Counted from the first letter of the stretch, positions 16,133-25,368 are shown. The stretch: 55,479 nt of DNA from Defluviitaleaceae bacterium (GCA_009781755.1 WQVD01000017.1:1-55479); one strand, 5' to 3'. Numbers and translations are program-made. The notes: generated by a model from the letters alone, not told the origin.

Positions 16133-18673
16133 ATGACAACCCCACAAAACGCCCACACAGACAATCACCAATTCGAAGGCACCGTAGAAAACGTAATCTT
16201 CCACAGCGAGGACAGCGGATACTCGGTGTTTATTTTACGTATTGACGACGAGAGCGACCCAAAAGACGCGCAACTTTCGCTGGCGATGTACATGACAGAG
16301 GAAGAAGGCTGCCTGACTTGCACGGGCCATTTTCCCAATTTGTACGAGGGTGAGCGGTTACATATCAACGGGCGGTTTGTTAATCACGCACGTTATGGCT
16401 GGCAATTGGCGGTGGGGCATGCGCGGCGGTTGAAGCCTACGGGGCTGGCCTCGATTGAGCGATATTTGGGTTCGGGCATCATCAAGGGGCTGGGCGAGCG
16501 CACGGCCAAGCGCATTGTGGCCCGCTTCGGCGCAGAAACGTTTGACATCATCGCCAACGAACCGGAACGGCTGGCCTCCCTGCGCGGCATTTCAGAAAAA
16601 ATGGCCTATAAATTCAGCGAAGCATTCCACGCGCAAACGGCACAACGCCAAGCCATCCTCTTCCTACAGGAATACGGCATCACCCCCGGCTTGGCCATGC
16701 GCATCTATAAAAAATACGGCGACGAAACGGTCGAATTGGTGCGCAGCAACCCCTTCCGCCTGGCCGACGACATTGACGGCATCGGCTTCAAAACCGCAGA
16801 CGCCATCGCCCGCCGCTTGGGTTGCGAAATCAACTCCGCCGAACGCATCAGCGCAGGCGTCCGTTACCTCCTTTGGGAAGCTTCCAACGAAGGCCACACC
16901 TACCTACCCCAAAACACCCTCATACAACAAGCCTGCACCCTGCTGAACGTCCAAACCCCCGTCATCGAAAACGAACTCATCCGCATGCAAATGGAACGCC
17001 TTATCATCCGCGAAGTACCCCGCCGCCCATCAAATACCACAACCAACGAAGCCGACGAACCCTACGTATTCGTCTCCGCCCTATACTACGCAGAACGCGG
17101 CGTAGCCCAAATGTTAAACACCCTAACCATGGCCAGCGCACCGTCACGCTCCCCCACCGAATTAAATGCAGAAGCAGCACCCGTTAAAAACGACCTCTCC
17201 CCCCATGCGAGTTCTTGGGGAAACACAGCCATAAACAATGACCCGGCCCAAATTGATTCCTCCCATCATGGGGGATCAAAGGGGGCTGTGCCTCCTTCGC
17301 GAGGTTCGGAGCTGCGCTCCGAGGTTTTATCTTTTGACTTTGGCATCGCCTTATCCCCCGGCCAAGCCCAAGCCATCGCCGCCGCCATGACCCAAGGCGT
17401 CCTAGTAATAACCGGCGGACCCGGCACCGGTAAAACCACCGTCATCAATACCCTCATCGGCCTGCTCGAGCGCAACGACAACACCGTTGTCTTGGCCGCG
17501 CCCACCGGCCGCGCCGCCAAGCGCATCACCGAGGCCACCGGCCGCGAGGCCAAAACCTTGCACCGCTTGCTGGAAGTCAATTTCATTTCCGAGGACGCAC
17601 GGCGCGTCGTATTTAACCGCAACGACGAAAATCCGCTGGAGTGCGATGTACTTATCGTAGACGAAGCGTCCATGATCGACACGCTGCTGATGAACAGCTT
17701 GTTAAAAGCCGTGGCATTGGGCACACGGCTTATTTTGGTGGGTGATGTGGATCAGCTGCCCAGCGTGGGGCCGGGGTCGGTGCTGCGCGATATCATCGAC
17801 TCGGGCGCGGTAGCCGTGGTTCGGCTCACAGAAATCTTCCGCCAAGCGCAGGAAAGCGCCATCATCACCAACGCCCACCGTGTCAATCAAGGCCAATACC
17901 CCGCCACCAACGAGCGCGAGAAGGATTTCTTTTTCGTCCAGCGCAATAACATTGACGCGGTGGCGGAAACGGTCGTAGATCTGGTCATCAATCGCCTGCC
18001 CGCCTACCTGCCGGGCGAAATCAAAGATATAAAAACCGACATCCAAGTCCTGACCCCCATGCGCAAATCCAATCTGGGCGTCAACCACCTCAATACCCTG
18101 TTGCAAGCCCGCCTCAACCCGCCCGCCCCAAACAAAAACGAACGCGAATCCGGCGCAACCCTATTCCGCACGGGCGATAAAGTCATGCAAATCCGCAATA
18201 ATTATGACGCGGCATGGGAGTTGCTCGAGACGGCTTCAAAATCATCCGCGCGCCCAGCGGCGACGCGCCCACCCCGCATCATCGACCGCGGCACCGGCGT
18301 GTACAACGGCGACATGGGCATCATCACGTCCATCGACGAAGAAAACTTAACCGTCCTCTTCGACGACAACCGCCGCGTCGTCTACGAATTTTCCCAATTG
18401 GACGATCTCGAGCTGGCCTACGCCGTCACCGTACACAAATCCCAAGGCAGTGAATACAAAGTAGTCATCATCCCGCTGTACGGCGGCCCCCCCATGTTGC
18501 TGACGCGCAACTTGCTGTACACCGCCATCACCCGTGCACGTACTCTGTGCGTACTCGTCGGCCTGCCCGACACCATGCATCGCATGGTAGACAACAACCG
18601 CGTAACCCGCCGCTACACGGCACTGACCCTGCGCTTGCAAGAATTGGCAGAAATGCGCGATATGCATATATAA
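16133..18673 (+). CDS. recD2: RecD2-family ATP-dependent 5'-3' DNA helicase
   Basis: 846 residues. It has an N-terminal OB-like domain, tandem HhH segments (LGSGIIKGLGERTAKRI, LRGISEKMAYKF, ADDIDGIGFKTADAIA), then superfamily 1B helicase motifs: Walker A TGGPGTGKTT (about 425-434), Walker B VDEASMID, GDVDQLPSVGPG, and late motifs TVHKSQGSE and LYTAITRAR. RecD2 unwinds DNA in repair, without RecBC. The linker before Walker A is unusually long, and bases 17272-17342 are a copy of a dispersed repeat read in frame. No clear Shine-Dalgarno; the start lies 6 bases after the endonuclease stop. Confidence 0.93.
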   Translation: MTTPQNAHTDNHQFEGTVENVIFHSEDSGYSVFILRIDDESDPKDAQLSLAMYMTEEEGCLTCTGHFPNLYEGERLHINGRFVNHARYGWQLAVGHARRLKPTGLASIERYLGSGIIKGLGERTAKRIVARFGAETFDIIANEPERLASLRGISEKMAYKFSEAFHAQTAQRQAILFLQEYGITPGLAMRIYKKYGDETVELVRSNPFRLADDIDGIGFKTADAIARRLGCEINSAERISAGVRYLLWEASNEGHTYLPQNTLIQQACTLLNVQTPVIENELIRMQMERLIIREVPRRPSNTTTNEADEPYVFVSALYYAERGVAQMLNTLTMASAPSRSPTELNAEAAPVKNDLSPHASSWGNTAINNDPAQIDSSHHGGSKGAVPPSRGSELRSEVLSFDFGIALSPGQAQAIAAAMTQGVLVITGGPGTGKTTVINTLIGLLERNDNTVVLAAPTGRAAKRITEATGREAKTLHRLLEVNFISEDARRVVFNRNDENPLECDVLIVDEASMIDTLLMNSLLKAVALGTRLILVGDVDQLPSVGPGSVLRDIIDSGAVAVVRLTEIFRQAQESAIITNAHRVNQGQYPATNEREKDFFFVQRNNIDAVAETVVDLVINRLPAYLPGEIKDIKTDIQVLTPMRKSNLGVNHLNTLLQARLNPPAPNKNERESGATLFRTGDKVMQIRNNYDAAWELLETASKSSARPAATRPPRIIDRGTGVYNGDMGIITSIDEENLTVLFDDNRRVVYEFSQLDDLELAYAVTVHKSQGSEYKVVIIPLYGGPPMLLTRNLLYTAITRARTLCVLVGLPDTMHRMVDNNRVTRRYTALTLRLQELAEMRDMHI
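17272..17342. repeat. Second dispersed structured repeat, in-frame copy within recD2
   Basis: Aligns with 11816-11884. It is translated as GSKGAVPPSRGSELRSEVLS plus a few residues, within a low-complexity linker between the HhH part and the helicase core. A further CCCC..GGGG hairpin (about 17201-17220) precedes it. Confidence 0.7.
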
Positions 18674-18703
18674 TCATGCCACCACATACAACGGGAGGTT
18701 TCG

Positions 18704-19402
18704 ATGGCTATTTATTTAAGAATCGCCGCCGCGTGCTTGGACTGGCTATACCCACCCGTTTGCATGGCGTGCAAAACTCTGCTGCCGCTAAACGCCCCCC
18801 ATCGCACCGCCATACGGCTATGCGAAAGCTGCGAATCCCTGTTCGAACCCTCCCCCGACCCCGCCATCGCCCCCTTTACATATGAAGGTATCCTACGCGA
18901 TATCATCCGCGACATAAAATTCCGCCACCGCAAAAACCACGCCCGCGCGTTGGGTCGTCTGTGGGCGCGTTATATGCCCGCACCTTGTGAACCGAATGCC
19001 ATGGGTCGCATACCTCCCATGTCATTCAGTGACACCACCCTCGTACCCATGCCTTTGCACCCCAACAAACAACGCGCCCGCGGCTTCAACCAAGCCGAAC
19101 TGCTGGCGCAAGAATTATCACGCGCATGGCGCATGCCCACCGAAAACACCCTGCGCCGCGTCATCGACACCCCGCCCCAAGCCGGCCTGCACCCCGCCCG
19201 CCGCAAAGAAAATGTCGCCGACGCATTCCAAATCAACCCGAGCTGCACCGTAGCGGGTAAGTCCTTCATTTTAATCGATGACATCTACACCACCGGCGCG
19301 TCCATGAACGAGTGCATCCGCACCCTGCAAAACAGCGGCGCACAACATGTAACCGCACTTACATTGGCATTAACCAAAAAAAAACCACGCGACGACGATT
19401 GA
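18704..19402 (+). CDS. comF: ComF-family phosphoribosyltransferase-like competence protein
   Basis: 232 residues from the ATG at 18704, with GGGAGG 7 bases upstream. An N-terminal zinc-ribbon-like pair (CMAC and CESCE) precedes a type I PRTase fold with the PRPP loop (FILIDDIYTTGASMNE). ComF is needed for transformation in several bacteria and is thought to act with ComFA and PriA; no comFA is seen here. The gene follows recD2 and, with comEA and comEC, makes a competence-rich neighbourhood. Confidence 0.92.
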   Translation: MAIYLRIAAACLDWLYPPVCMACKTLLPLNAPHRTAIRLCESCESLFEPSPDPAIAPFTYEGILRDIIRDIKFRHRKNHARALGRLWARYMPAPCEPNAMGRIPPMSFSDTTLVPMPLHPNKQRARGFNQAELLAQELSRAWRMPTENTLRRVIDTPPQAGLHPARRKENVADAFQINPSCTVAGKSFILIDDIYTTGASMNECIRTLQNSGAQHVTALTLALTKKKPRDDD

Positions 19403-19405
19403 GTC

Positions 19406-19450
19406 GAAGAAATTCAGTTGGTTACGCAGTGTAACCAACTGAATTTCTTC
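19406..19450. repeat. Dispersed palindrome family with 20-bp perfect arms (possible terminator)
   Basis: Arms GAAGAAATTCAGTTGGTTAC (19406-19425) and its exact complement (19431-19450), loop GCAGT. It begins 3 bases after the comF stop. There is no T-run, but a 20-bp stem at the 3' end could end transcription or protect the mRNA. Confidence 0.8.
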
Positions 19451-19494
19451 GGCGCGTGCGAGGAACAAGCGCACGCGATTTCCTTTCAAAATTC

Positions 19495-19524
19495 TTGACA
19501 ACCCCCGCCCCCGTATGCTAATGT
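19495..19524 (+). promoter_or_regulatory. Promoter of tRNA-Thr
   Basis: TTGACA at 19495-19500, 18-base spacer, extended -10 TGCTAATGT with TAATGT at 19519-19524, about 44 bases before the tRNA. Confidence 0.7.
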
Positions 19525-19567
19525 CCCTTTCGCGCTTGGCGGAGACATCCGCATGTGATGGCGCCGT

Positions 19568-19640
19568 GCTGCTGTAGCTCAAATGGTAGAGCGCGTCCTT
19601 GGTAAGGACGAGGTAGCCGGTTCAATCCCGGCCAGTAGCT
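19568..19640 (+). tRNA. tRNA-Thr (anticodon GGT)
   Basis: 73 nt. The acceptor GCTGCTG pairs with CAGTAGC (one G-T pair), with a D-arm around AGCTCAAATGGTAGAGC. The anticodon arm CGTCC-TTGGTAA-GGACG gives GGT. The T-arm is CCGG-TTCAATC-CCGG and the discriminator base is T. CCA is not encoded. A terminator follows at once. Confidence 0.93.
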
Positions 19641-19650
19641 TCACTTAAAT

Positions 19651-19679
19651 AAAAAAGCCGCAAATTTTGCGGCTTTTTT
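19651..19679 (+). terminator. Terminator after tRNA-Thr (works on both strands)
   Basis: AAAAAAGCCGCAA / TTGCGGCTTTTTT stem with an ATT loop. The T-runs on both strands would also end the leftward small membrane gene. Confidence 0.9.
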
Positions 19680-19693
19680 ATTGTTTTAAGGGT

Positions 19694-19936
19694 TTAAAAG
19701 AACCATAAAAGGTAAATTAAAAACGCTATATCCAGCACAATGTAGAGAATGGCTGTTCCGATACCGCTATTTCGCCTTATGCAGATGACCAACCCGATAA
19801 CGGAGAATACCAAAGCAAGCAATACCAAAGTTAAACCGAGATTGAAGTTTAAGAACAGTGCAATTAAAAACCCTACCAAGTCTAAAATAAAGCCTATCCA
19901 AACAAAGATGTTTACTTTGCTGTTCGATCCAAACAT
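19694..19936 (-). CDS. Small membrane protein (80 aa)
   Basis: Nearly the whole protein is hydrophobic: three predicted helices with a short basic turn (CIRRNSG). GGGAGG lies 8 bases before the ATG at 19936. The composition resembles small DUF-type membrane proteins of Bacillota; function is unknown. Terminators lie on both sides, so it is a single-gene unit. Confidence 0.7.
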   Translation of the reverse strand: MFGSNSKVNIFVWIGFILDLVGFLIALFLNFNLGLTLVLLALVFSVIGLVICIRRNSGIGTAILYIVLDIAFLIYLLWFF

Positions 19937-20009
19937 AAATGCCTCCCACTATTATATTTTAACTACAAGAAGGATTGTATGATTGCAAGACTTTGTTTGT
20001 CAATATTCC

Positions 20010-20045
20010 AAAAAAGAGGTTCGGCACACGCCGAACCTCTTTTTT
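20010..20045. terminator. Bidirectional terminator
   Basis: AAAAAAGAGGTTCGG / CCGAACCTCTTTTTT with a CACACG loop. On the minus strand it ends the ABC transporter operon. Confidence 0.92.
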
Positions 20046-20067
20046 CGTTGCGCGCTGCGCCGCGTTT

Positions 20068-22425
20068 TTATTCGCTCACCAGCGCATATGCAGATATCTT
20101 TCTTATCCGCCATGCCACCAGCATGGACACTACATAGGCCAGTATTACAATGCCTACTGCCGCTGCTGCGGTCATGCCGATCGACATGGGCAGGCTCACG
20201 CTGATGTCGCCGGACATACCCATGATTAAGGTAAAGAAGAAGTCAAAGATGTGGTATGCCACCAGCGCCCCGGCTGCTGCGCCCAATATGATGGCGGGCG
20301 CAAGATTTAACGCGATTTGGTTCATCAATTGCCAGGTGGTGAAGCCCAAGGCTTTTTGTATGCCCAATTCTTTGCGCTTGCGCAGGATGGCGGTTTTGAT
20401 GACCAGGTACATAGTGGCCATGACAATGACCGCAACTACGATAAGGATGGCCACGGCTACCCCCGCAAATATGCCGCCCATGGAGTCAATAAAACTTTCT
20501 GCCAGTTCATCAAATACCAAGATGTTCATGAACACATCGCCTTCGGATTCGCGCAGTGTTTCGGCAAATTCGATGCCGCATGCGCCTTCGTGGAGGAAAA
20601 CGAGGAATGCTTGGATGTCCATTTTATGCATGCGGTGCACCCCTGCGAAGGGAATGCTGGCAACCAAGCCGCCGCTGTCCGTGCTTTGTGTTTGCCCGGT
20701 TATGATGAAGGGGAAATACGCACCGCCGCTGTGGATATAAACCGTGTCACCGATGTTTTTGTCCAGCTCCCGCAAAACTACGCGCCCTAAGGCGATTTCG
20801 TTGGCATGTATGGGGAAGCGGCCGTTTACGAGGGTTTGGCCGTGCAATACGCCGTGGTCTTCTACTACATCGGCACTGATTATTAAGCCTTCGATGGAAA
20901 GCAGGAAATTGTTCATGTAACCGGTGAAGCGATCTACTTGCGGGCTGTCATACAGACGTTGTGCCAAGGATTCGGAGCTGTCTGCAGACCGCAGGATGGG
21001 TGCCAAATCGAAGGGTTCGCCTACCATGGTGTTCAGGAATTCGTCGCTGTTTACGTTAATCATGTAGTTGGTGCCCAACCCGATGGTTGCGGTAAACGCA
21101 ACGGCCAACACGATGATGCCCACGGCAATGGCTTGTCTTTTGTTGTGCAGGATGTCTTTGATTGCCAGCAGCAGGGGCAGCGGGCCGCCCATTTTATCCA
21201 GTTGCAAGGCGTTGTTTTTGAAGTTGTGGGTAGCGAAACCGCCGCGCAGTGCAACCAACGGATACAGCTTGTAAATACGCTTGGTCGAAAGCAACGAGAA
21301 CAAGATGACCGACAGCAGTATCAACGCCAGCATGATGAGCATGGCAGGCAAGTTTATTTCGGGCTGCCACTGCAGCGAGAACATCGGCCCCATGATGCTC
21401 ACCACTGCCGGGATGGCAAGATGCCCCAAAGCCAAACCAATGGCTCCGCCCACCGCAGCAATAAAACCGAATTGCATGAGAATGGACGCGACGATTTGGC
21501 GGTTGCGGTAGCCCAATGCTTTGAGCGTACCGATGTTAATCATGCCCTCGTCGATGCTGTTATTGATGCGGAAGCGGATAACAATCAAGCTCACCACCAG
21601 AAACACGATGGCGAAAACCGCCAGAATCGAACCCAACAAGGTAGGCATGAGCGTATGCGACGCACGCGCCACCAAGAAATCCTGTGTAAAAGAAATGATC
21701 CAGTGTGCATCCGATGACGGGGTCAGGGTCGTCATATAGCGGATGAAGTCCCCGTTGAACACGCCTGCATCGGCAACATCGTGCAATTGCACCACGGCCA
21801 CTTCCGTCATTTCGTCCGGGAATTGTTGCTGCAACTCGGCAAACATTGCATCGGATACATACAAGCGGCGTCTAAAAGCATTGATGGAGCCAAACATGAT
21901 TTCGTCGATGCTGCCCGCGAAGGTGAATTCCAACTCGGTGTCCATAAAGCTGAGGACGATGGTGTCACCCAGCGTCAGATTGTCCAACAGCACCATGTAA
22001 TGCGGTACATACACCGCATTGCCCGTTAGGGGCAGATAATCGCCCACCATGGTCAGCGGGTTCAACACCTGATTTTCATACACGCGCGAGAACATGAGGT
22101 AACCGAGGTTGGGCAAGTTATTCAACATAACCTCGCCATCGCCCGCTACAAAACTTTGTACCTCAATGACTTTTACGCGGTCGTCGTCGGTAAGAAATTG
22201 CATTTGCGCTGCGGCGAAGGTTTCGTCTTCGGACAGGTGCGTAATAATGTGCCCGCTGTTTAATTCCTCTGCGCGGCGCTCAAAGAAGGTGCCGATGCCA
22301 AATAACATTACAAAACCAATATTGATAAACATCGCCACAAACAACATGACCACGACCAAGCCGATGGCATTACCCTTGCTTTTTTGCAAATTGGCTTTGG
22401 CCAACAAGATTGAATTTTTCACCAT
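20068..22425 (-). CDS. ABC transporter permease with two FtsX domains
   Basis: About 785 residues. It has an N-terminal helix, a large extracytoplasmic domain (about 40-250), a first FtsX block of three helices (about 265-390), a second helix-extracellular domain unit (from about 430) and a second FtsX block ending IILAYVVSMLVAWRIRKISA. FtsX-type permeases couple cytoplasmic ATP hydrolysis to export, peptide resistance or envelope-enzyme control. The ATG at 22425 overlaps the ATPase stop (TAATG); a GTG at 22431 is the alternative. Linkage to a two-component system suggests an inducible resistance or stress transporter. Confidence 0.88.
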   Translation of the reverse strand: MVKNSILLAKANLQKSKGNAIGLVVVMLFVAMFINIGFVMLFGIGTFFERRAEELNSGHIITHLSEDETFAAAQMQFLTDDDRVKVIEVQSFVAGDGEVMLNNLPNLGYLMFSRVYENQVLNPLTMVGDYLPLTGNAVYVPHYMVLLDNLTLGDTIVLSFMDTELEFTFAGSIDEIMFGSINAFRRRLYVSDAMFAELQQQFPDEMTEVAVVQLHDVADAGVFNGDFIRYMTTLTPSSDAHWIISFTQDFLVARASHTLMPTLLGSILAVFAIVFLVVSLIVIRFRINNSIDEGMINIGTLKALGYRNRQIVASILMQFGFIAAVGGAIGLALGHLAIPAVVSIMGPMFSLQWQPEINLPAMLIMLALILLSVILFSLLSTKRIYKLYPLVALRGGFATHNFKNNALQLDKMGGPLPLLLAIKDILHNKRQAIAVGIIVLAVAFTATIGLGTNYMINVNSDEFLNTMVGEPFDLAPILRSADSSESLAQRLYDSPQVDRFTGYMNNFLLSIEGLIISADVVEDHGVLHGQTLVNGRFPIHANEIALGRVVLRELDKNIGDTVYIHSGGAYFPFIITGQTQSTDSGGLVASIPFAGVHRMHKMDIQAFLVFLHEGACGIEFAETLRESEGDVFMNILVFDELAESFIDSMGGIFAGVAVAILIVVAVIVMATMYLVIKTAILRKRKELGIQKALGFTTWQLMNQIALNLAPAIILGAAAGALVAYHIFDFFFTLIMGMSGDISVSLPMSIGMTAAAAVGIVILAYVVSMLVAWRIRKISAYALVSE

Positions 22426-23183
22426 TACCACCCCATATCCGCTAAGAAATTATTTACTTGCGTGCGGCGTTCGGTATTGTCGCCGCTGTATGCTTCCAAT
22501 TTGCACTCGCCGCAGATGCCGCCGTCGCGCAGGTAGATGATGCGGTTGCCGCGCAGGGCAGATTTGAGGTCGTGCGTTACCATGACTACGCTTTGTCCGC
22601 TTTGGTTGACGGCGGTGAGCGCATCCAGCACGGCCGCGCCGTTGGCGGAGTTTAATGCGCCTGTGGGTTCGTCGGCAAAGACGATTTGCGGGTTGTTGAT
22701 TAACGCGCGGGCAATGGCGGTGCGCTGGGCTTCCCCGCCGGATACTTGCGCGGGGAATTTGCGCCAAGTGTTTTCGTCTATGTTGAATTGTTGTAACAGT
22801 TCTTTTGCCTTGGCGGCCACGGCTTTGCGGTTTTTGTTCACCAGCAGCCCCGATGCCATGATGTTGTCGATGATGCTCATATTGTCCAGCAAGTACATTT
22901 GTTGAAACACAAAACCGCAGTGGTCGCGGCGGAAAACCGCCAACTTGTCGTTACTGTATCCGCTCAAGTCCCGGCCCGCGAAGATGACTTGCCCCAACGT
23001 CGGTTTGTCCATGCCGGCCAGTGCATACATGAGTGTTGACTTGCCCGCGCCCGATGACCCCATGATGACGGTAAAGTCGCCTTCGTAAATTTCCATGTCC
23101 AAATTTTTAAGCACATGCTGCTGCACACCGCCGGTTGAAAAGGTCTTGCACAATTTGCTCGTTGCCAAGATTGTGTTTTGCAT
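22425..23183 (-). CDS. ABC transporter ATP-binding protein (MacB/LolD/BceA type)
   Basis: 252 residues. Walker A GSSGAGKST (about 41-49), Q-loop FVFQQMYLLDNMS, signature VSGGEAQRTAIARAL, Walker B IVFADEPTGALN and H-loop MVTHD are all intact. The ATG at 23183 has GGAGG upstream. It powers the overlapping FtsX-type permease. Upstream are a terminator hairpin and direct repeats that probably bind the neighbouring response regulator. Confidence 0.93.
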   Translation of the reverse strand: MQNTILATSKLCKTFSTGGVQQHVLKNLDMEIYEGDFTVIMGSSGAGKSTLMYALAGMDKPTLGQVIFAGRDLSGYSNDKLAVFRRDHCGFVFQQMYLLDNMSIIDNIMASGLLVNKNRKAVAAKAKELLQQFNIDENTWRKFPAQVSGGEAQRTAIARALINNPQIVFADEPTGALNSANGAAVLDALTAVNQSGQSVVMVTHDLKSALRGNRIIYLRDGGICGECKLEAYSGDNTERRTQVNNFLADMGW

Positions 23184-23205
23184 TTTAATTGCCTCCTAGT
23201 TATAT

Positions 23206-23247
23206 AAAAAAATGGGTTTGCTGATTTGTTTCAATCGCAAACCCATT
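23206..23247 (-). terminator. Terminator between the two-component genes and the ABC transporter
   Basis: Minus strand stem AATGGGTTTGC / GCAAACCCATT with a 15-nt loop followed by TTTTTTATATA. It would separate the kinase transcript from the transporter transcript. Confidence 0.75.
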
Positions 23248-23264
23248 CTACAATGCCAATTCTT

Positions 23265-23302
23265 AACCGGTCTTTAATTAATTCTTAATTGTTTCTTAAT
23301 TA
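23265..23302 (-). promoter_or_regulatory. OmpR-type direct-repeat operator upstream of the ABC transporter genes
   Basis: On the minus strand the heptamer AATTAAG or AATTAAA occurs three times at about 11-base spacing (AATTAAGAAAC, AATTAAGAATT, AATTAAAGACC), the arrangement bound by OmpR-family dimers. A TAGAAT -10-like box follows downstream. The last kinase codons overlap the first repeat. Confidence 0.55.
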
Positions 23303-24400
23303 TGCAAGTTTGATTAAGACTTTCACCACGAAGCCGTCTGCGCGGTTTTCACATACCATGTCGCCTTGCATTTGCTTCATAAAGTAGTGGGAGATGTACA
23401 GCCCCAATCCTTGGCCGCTAATTTTGTCTTTGTTGCCGCCACGGTAGAATTTATCGAATAGATGCGGCAACTCCGCGTCCGGTACGCCCTTGCCGAAGTC
23501 TTGGATGTCGATCACCAAATGCCCATTTGCGAAGTAAGCCTTGATGGCGATTGATGTGTCGGCGTATTTGTATGCGTTGCTGATGACATTGTCGAAGACT
23601 TGTTGCAAGCGCAGCATGTCCGCCACCATTAAACAGGTGGGGATGGGGGCGATTACTGCCCGCCCCTCGTAGTCGGCGTTGGTTAGCATGGTCGCGATTT
23701 CGGTACTGCCGCATTCTTCGGGGGTCACGTGCAGGACTTGCAACTCCTCCAAGGTGGCGTGGAACATATTGGTAATCAGCGCGTTGACTTGCTCGGCTTT
23801 GGCGGTGATGGTGTTGAGCCGCGCTTGCGCTTTTTCGTCTGCGGTGGTGACGAGCATCAATTCGGTTACGGCTTTAATAGAAGCGATGGGCGTCTTGATG
23901 TCGTGGCTCAGGGTCGCCACCAATTCCTTTTTGCTTTGCACGGCCTTGCGCAGCTCCTCGCGCATGATGTCAAAGCTTTCGGTAAACGCGCCGAAGCGGT
24001 TTTGTTTATCCATGGCCAACGGCGCGTCCAAATCCCCCTCCGCCACACTGCGCGAAAAATCCTTCATCCGACGAAACGGCAACAAAATTGTCCGCTCGCA
24101 ATACATAAATGCCGCAACCCCCGCCAAGGCAAACGCCGCAATGAACAAATACATAAACCGCCGCATCGCTTGGTCGCGGCTTTCACGCAGTTCATCCATC
24201 TCGCGAAACGCGGCGTTAAGCTGCGCCGTCAAAAACGGCCCCGCCGCAGCAATCTCTTCATACGACATAGCCGAAACCGTCATCACCGTATCGTTAATCA
24301 ACACCGCACTGGGCGGCGGCGCAACACTGCGGAAACGAACGGCAACCAAACCCACCCCAAAAACCGCAATCAGAAGAAAGAACAAAGCCAGTTTTTTCAC
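23300..24400 (-). CDS. Sensor histidine kinase of the ABC-transporter two-component system
   Basis: 366 residues. Two helices (about 4-22 and 85-105) bracket a short extracytoplasmic loop of about 60 residues, followed by HAMP, HisKA with the H-box LVATLSHDIKTPIASIK, and HATPase_c with NAYKYA, DFGKGV and GQGLGLYIS. It overlaps the regulator gene by 4 bases (ATGA). It probably senses an envelope signal and controls the transporter encoded next. Confidence 0.92.
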   Translation of the reverse strand: MKKLALFFLLIAVFGVGLVAVRFRSVAPPPSAVLINDTVMTVSAMSYEEIAAAGPFLTAQLNAAFREMDELRESRDQAMRRFMYLFIAAFALAGVAAFMYCERTILLPFRRMKDFSRSVAEGDLDAPLAMDKQNRFGAFTESFDIMREELRKAVQSKKELVATLSHDIKTPIASIKAVTELMLVTTADEKAQARLNTITAKAEQVNALITNMFHATLEELQVLHVTPEECGSTEIATMLTNADYEGRAVIAPIPTCLMVADMLRLQQVFDNVISNAYKYADTSIAIKAYFANGHLVIDIQDFGKGVPDAELPHLFDKFYRGGNKDKISGQGLGLYISHYFMKQMQGDMVCENRADGFVVKVLIKLA

Positions 24401-25095
24401 GCGTCACCCGCTTCAAATATATATCCCGTACCCCAAGCGGTCTTGATATACCGCGGCTCCTTGGGATTGTCCTCAATTTTCTCTCGCAAGTAACGCACAT
24501 GCACATTCAATGTGTTGTCGCTGACAAAGGTATCCTCCCAAACCCGCTTGAACAACTCATCCTTCGTAATAATACGATTCCGATTGCGCACAAAATAAGC
24601 CAGCAACTTATACTCCATTGCCTTCAATTCCAACTTCCGCTCCCCAACAAAAGCCAACCCCGCATCAAAATCAATCCGAAAATGACCGCAAGCAAAATCA
24701 TCCGCCTCCGTCACCACCACCGCACTCGCATACCGCTTCAATACTGTCTTCACCTTGGCCAACAAAACCGCCAACGAATAAGGCTTAGATATATAATCAT
24801 CCCCGCCAATATTCAAAGCCAACAACATATCGTCATCACTCGTCCGCGCACTAATAAACAAAATAGGCGCATCCACCGTCTTGCGCAAATGCTTGCACAA
24901 ATCAAACCCCGACTCATCCCCCAAATTAATATCCAACAAAATCAAACTAGCCTCATGCTCCGCAAAAAATTCCAAACAAGCCCCGGTATCCGCCACCCAA
25001 GCCGTCTTAACATCAAACATATTAAAATACTCACAAGTACTCTCCGACAAAACAACCTCGTCGTCCACAATCAAACAATCATATTTCATAAACAT
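24397..25095 (-). CDS. OmpR-family response regulator of the ABC-transporter two-component system
   Basis: 232 residues. The receiver has DD at 11-12, phospho-acceptor D55 (LLDINLGDESG) and the lysine in YISKPYS. The C-terminal winged helix contains LKAMEYKLLAYFV and TLNVHVRYLREKIE and ends WGTGYIFE. It is the first gene of the leftward group and the likely ligand of the direct repeats at 23265-23302. Start is ATG at 25095 or two codons later. Confidence 0.92.
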   Translation of the reverse strand: MFMKYDCLIVDDEVVLSESTCEYFNMFDVKTAWVADTGACLEFFAEHEASLILLDINLGDESGFDLCKHLRKTVDAPILFISARTSDDDMLLALNIGGDDYISKPYSLAVLLAKVKTVLKRYASAVVVTEADDFACGHFRIDFDAGLAFVGERKLELKAMEYKLLAYFVRNRNRIITKDELFKRVWEDTFVSDNTLNVHVRYLREKIEDNPKEPRYIKTAWGTGYIFEAGDA

Positions 25096-25182
25096 GTACC
25101 CATTCCATAATTTATTTTAAACGTGCTCATTGTACTGTCATACACAACCCCACGCAAACAAAGCTACGTGTTTATTCCACAA

Positions 25183-25215
25183 TTTCAGTTGGTTGCAATT
25201 TGCAACCAACTGAAA
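25183..25215. repeat. Dispersed palindrome, cluster copy 1
   Basis: TTTCAGTTGGTTGC / GCAACCAACTGAAA, perfect arms, centre AATTT. The region 25096-25430 has no gene and holds four such palindromes at about 50-70-base intervals. Confidence 0.85.
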
Positions 25216-25233
25216 ACCACCGCACGCATTCAT

Positions 25234-25260
25234 CAACCGGTCGCAACTAGCGACCGGTTG
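25234..25260. repeat. Dispersed palindrome, cluster copy 2
   Basis: CAACCGGTCGC / GCGACCGGTTG, perfect arms, centre AACTA. Compared with copy 1, both arms have changed together. Confidence 0.85.
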
Positions 25261-25297
25261 GAAATCTTACAGCACAGCAAGCAAAATCCCTCCCACA

Positions 25298-25336
25298 AAA
25301 ATTCAGTTGGCCCCAATTTGGAACCAACTGAATTTT
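25298..25336. repeat. Dispersed palindrome, cluster copy 3
   Basis: AAAATTCAGTTGG / CCAACTGAATTTT, with imperfect inner part CCCCAATTTGGAA. Confidence 0.8.
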
Positions 25337-25368
25337 GTTATTTTAATCACAAAACCCCTCCCGCCATC

